From Solirubrobacteraceae bacterium (lineage in GTDB: Bacteria > Actinomycetota > Thermoleophilia > Solirubrobacterales > Solirubrobacteraceae), in contig JAUJPF010000001.1 in the NCBI GenBank assembly GCA_030447275.1, positions 154,999 through 218,998 on the forward strand: a stretch of DNA of 64,000 bases. Reading direction: 5' to 3'. Numbering within the stretch: position 1 is the first letter of the stretch; the number at the start of each line of letters is the position of its first letter. Under the pieces are notes generated by a model, which made no database searches, was not told the DNA's origin, and saw only the letters and a program-made list of their open reading frames with translations. This document shows positions 61,948-64,000 of the stretch, one piece after another. The translations under genes and the position numbers were made by a program.

Positions 61948-63141
61948 TCAGCGGGTCGGAGCCCGCTCCTCGATGCCGTGCGGGCTGCCGTAGTCGGCCA
62001 GCTTGTCGAGGAACGGCACGGCGTCGAACGCCTCGGGCCCGAGGACGCCGGCGCCCTTCCACGTGCCCTCGGCCAGCAGCTCGAGCGCGATCACGGGGTT
62101 GATGGCGGTCTGCCAGACGACGGCCTGGTGGCCGTACTCGCGCATCGACCACTCGTTGTCGACGATGTGGAAGAGGTAGACGGCGCGCGGGGTCCCGTCC
62201 TTGCCGGTGCCGGTGACGTAGGTGCCGGCGCACGTCCTGCCGGTCATCCGGTCGCCGAGCGTCGCCGGGTCGGGCAGGGCGGCGGCGACGACGTCGCGGG
62301 GCGCCACCTCCACGTCGCGCACGCGGACCGGCTCCGTCGAGTCCAGGCCGAGCTTGTGCAGCGTCCGCAGGACCTCGATGAACTCGTCGCCGAGCCCGTA
62401 CTTGAAGGTCACGCGGTCGCAGTCGACCCAGCGCGGGATCAGCACCACCTCCTCGTGCTCGACGTTGACGCACTCGACCGGGCCGATGCCCTCGGGGAAG
62501 ACGAACGTCTCCGGCTCGGAGAACGGCTCGGTCGTGAAGTGGCCCCGGGCGCGCTCCCACACGAGCGGCGGGTTCAGGCACTCCTCGATCGTCGTCCAGA
62601 TCGAGAACGTCGGGGCGAAGTCGTAGCCCTCGACGCGGAGGTCGGCGCCGTCGCGCACGCCGACCTCGTCGATCGCCGAGAAGAGGTGGTCGGCGGCGTA
62701 GCGCGCGAAGACGTCGGAGGCCCCAGGCTCGACGCCGATCCCCACGAGCGCGAGCAGGCCCGCCTCCTCCCAGCGCCCGGCCTGGGCGAACTGGTCGTCG
62801 CCGAGGAGCCTGCCCGGGCCGGACAGCGTCATGGCCATGTCGAGGTACGCGGTGCGGCACGCGAACGCCGCGTCGAAGATCGGCAGGTTGAACCGCGGGT
62901 CGACGGCGTTCAGGACGACGTCGGCGCGAGCGTCGCGGATGAGGTTCTCGACCGCGCTCGGGTCGGAGGCGTCGACGGTCGCGGCCGAGAACCGGTCGGG
63001 CTCGCCGAGGCCCTCGACCGCGCGGCGGGCGCGGCCCTCGTCGACGTCGGCGATGACGAGGTGGTCGAAGAACGCGCGGCGCTGCGCGATGGCGGGCACG
63101 GCGCTCCCGACGCCGCCCGCGCCCACGACGAGGATCCTCAT
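61948..63141 (-). CDS. Saccharopine dehydrogenase family protein
   Basis: The 397-residue protein has the N-terminal Rossmann motif [20 protein letters not shown] with [12 protein letters not shown], and [20 protein letters not shown], which is typical of LYS9-like saccharopine dehydrogenases and lysine dehydrogenases. The C-terminal half contains [20 protein letters not shown] and [20 protein letters not shown]. Its substrate is uncertain: saccharopine, lysine and carboxyspermidine enzymes share this fold. It lies between the methyltransferase and leuB in the leucine gene string. Confidence 0.87.
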   Translation of the reverse strand: MRILVVGAGGVGSAVPAIAQRRAFFDHLVIADVDEGRARRAVEGLGEPDRFSAATVDASDPSAVENLIRDARADVVLNAVDPRFNLPIFDAAFACRTAYLDMAMTLSGPGRLLGDDQFAQAGRWEEAGLLALVGIGVEPGASDVFARYAADHLFSAIDEVGVRDGADLRVEGYDFAPTFSIWTTIEECLNPPLVWERARGHFTTEPFSEPETFVFPEGIGPVECVNVEHEEVVLIPRWVDCDRVTFKYGLGDEFIEVLRTLHKLGLDSTEPVRVRDVEVAPRDVVAAALPDPATLGDRMTGRTCAGTYVTGTGKDGTPRAVYLFHIVDNEWSMREYGHQAVVWQTAINPVIALELLAEGTWKGAGVLGPEAFDAVPFLDKLADYGSPHGIEERAPTR

Positions 63142-63145
63142 CGCG

Positions 63146-63823
63146 TCATGCGGCGGCTTCGATGTTGAGCCGGACGTAGTCGATGACCGGCGGCTCGCCG
63201 AGGGCCTCGACGACCTTGGGCGCGAGCTCGGCGGCGCGCGGGTCGCCGTGCAGGCAGACGGTCGCGATGAACGTCTCGGGGTCGGCGACCGTTGTCGGCT
63301 TCGGCTCCAGCCACGCGCGCGCCTCGTTGAAGCCGGCGTCGCGGAGGCGGCGCTCGGTGTCCTCCGGCTGCGCGAAGAAGTGCGTCGCCTCGCGCCGGTC
63401 GATCGCGGCGAGCACGTTCGCCACGTTCCCGTGGCCGCCGCACTGCGCGACCATCCGGCCGCCGGGGCGCAGCGCGCCGCGCAGCCGCGCGAACAGGCGC
63501 TCGTGGTCGTCGATCCAGTGGAAGACCGCGCAGGAGAAGATCGCGTCGACGGGCTCGCCGAGCTCGAGGTCGAGCAGGTCCTGCTGCTCGACGCGCACCT
63601 GTGGCGGGAGCGCCTCGCGCGCCTTGGCCACCATCGCGGGGTCGGCGTCGACGGCGACGACGTCGAGCCCCTGCTCGAGGAGCAGCCTGGTCACGCGGCC
63701 GCTGCCGCAGCCGGCGTCGAGCACCGTCTGGGCCGGCTCGAAGCCGGCGCGGGCGAGGATCTCGCGCGCCCACGCCTCCTGCGGGTCGGCGACCCTGTCG
63801 TAGGTGTCGGCGTCCCAGCTCAC
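63146..63823 (-). CDS. Class I SAM-dependent methyltransferase (trans-aconitate methyltransferase-like)
   Basis: The protein of 225 residues starts [20 protein letters not shown]. Motif I is [20 protein letters not shown], motif II is [14 protein letters not shown], and motif IV-like [19 protein letters not shown] resembles trans-aconitate 2-methyltransferase. The GTG start overlaps the leuD stop (GTGA). A trans-aconitate methyltransferase next to an aconitase-family gene (leuD) would make biochemical sense, but the acceptor is inferred only from similarity. Confidence 0.85.
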   Translation of the reverse strand: MSWDADTYDRVADPQEAWAREILARAGFEPAQTVLDAGCGSGRVTRLLLEQGLDVVAVDADPAMVAKAREALPPQVRVEQQDLLDLELGEPVDAIFSCAVFHWIDDHERLFARLRGALRPGGRMVAQCGGHGNVANVLAAIDRREATHFFAQPEDTERRLRDAGFNEARAWLEPKPTTVADPETFIATVCLHGDPRAAELAPKVVEALGEPPVIDYVRLNIEAAA

Positions 63824-64000
63824 AGGGCGGTCGTGACCGGCCCGGTGCGCTCGCGGTCGCGTTCGAACGCGGCGATCGCGTCATCCTGCTGGAGCGTGAG
63901 GCTGATGTCGTCGAGCCCGTTGAGCAGGCGGTGCTTGATCTCGGGGTCGATGGCGAACGCGAACTCGTCGATCGTCTGCGCCTCGAGGTCGATGCGCGCC
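63820..64000 (-). CDS. leuD: 3-isopropylmalate dehydratase small subunit, 3' end only
   Basis: Only the last 59 codons are inside the window. The end ([20 protein letters not shown], then [13 protein letters not shown]) is characteristic of LeuD, the small subunit that with LeuC isomerises 2- to 3-isopropylmalate. The stop overlaps the methyltransferase start. leuC is expected just beyond the right edge. Confidence 0.92.
   Translation of the reverse strand, partial: ARIDLEAQTIDEFAFAIDPEIKHRLLNGLDDISLTLQQDDAIAAFERDRERTGPVTTAL

Overview
The window looks like a chromosomal segment of a very GC-rich actinobacterium, most probably class Thermoleophilia (Solirubrobacterales-like). This rests on the strong G/C third-position bias, the rpsB-tsf-pyrH-frr-uppS-cdsA-dxr-rseP-ispG lipid/translation block, a sepF-yggT-lspA division/cell-wall cluster, a MurA with Asp in place of the catalytic Cys, and secreted proteins with Arg-rich C-terminal modules. 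The taxon is an inference; the 16S gene at 50508-52036 would settle it. I see no phage, transposase or CRISPR array.

Layout. 2-1096: the end of a surface/secreted LVIVD-type protein. 1200-20066: on the minus strand the block rpsB, tsf, pyrH, frr, uppS, cdsA ... dxr, rseP ... ispG. It is split by a secreted M14 peptidase, a divergent PKD-protein/YibE-F pair and a small Cys-rich secreted protein, and again by an acyl-CoA ligase, an AbiEi/DUF559-like gene, a hydroxy-acid oxidase, a methyltransferase and a BI-1 membrane protein. 20361-26318 (minus): cca, an RTX-like remnant, pgeF, yggS, sepF, proC, yggT, lspA, rluD. 26386-29919: a phosphodiester glycosidase-like gene and two glycosyltransferases. 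29916-37404 (minus): murA, hisS, hisZ, hisG, a divergent hisD, hisH, hisA, hisF and a 29-codon ORF, nearly all joined by 1-4 nt start/stop overlaps. 37469-39948: HD hydrolase, HU, a duplicated zinc-binding mini-protein and an isocitrate/isopropylmalate dehydrogenase. 40735-46884: a large secreted alpha/beta hydrolase, a benzoylformate-decarboxylase-like ThDP enzyme and a flavoprotein dehydrogenase. 46938-52036 (minus): a 5S-23S-16S rRNA operon (transcribed 16S-23S-5S) with two likely promoters and paired processing stems. 52579-54876: a class A penicillin-binding protein. 54873-64000 (minus): leuD (partial), methyltransferase, saccharopine dehydrogenase-like, leuB, ilvE, cimA, DegT aminotransferase, a membrane protein, argH, and a 3-methyladenine glycosylase.

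Two themes run through the window. First, several essential or conserved genes (ispG, rpsB, rluD, cimA, the acyl-CoA ligase) carry single- or two-base indels in short GC runs, some compensated within a few codons. That pattern fits residual assembly errors better than gene decay, so the protein sequences there should be corrected before use. Second, many genes that start a transcription unit have a TAnnnT box only 7-11 nt before the start codon and no Shine-Dalgarno, which suggests widespread leaderless mRNAs. The most striking case is a pair of overlapping divergent boxes at 38829-38838.

Functionally the window links isoprenoid precursor supply (ispG, dxr), undecaprenyl and phospholipid synthesis (uppS, cdsA), peptidoglycan synthesis (murA, class A PBP, pgeF), histidine, leucine/isoleucine and arginine biosynthesis, ribosome production and envelope secretion.
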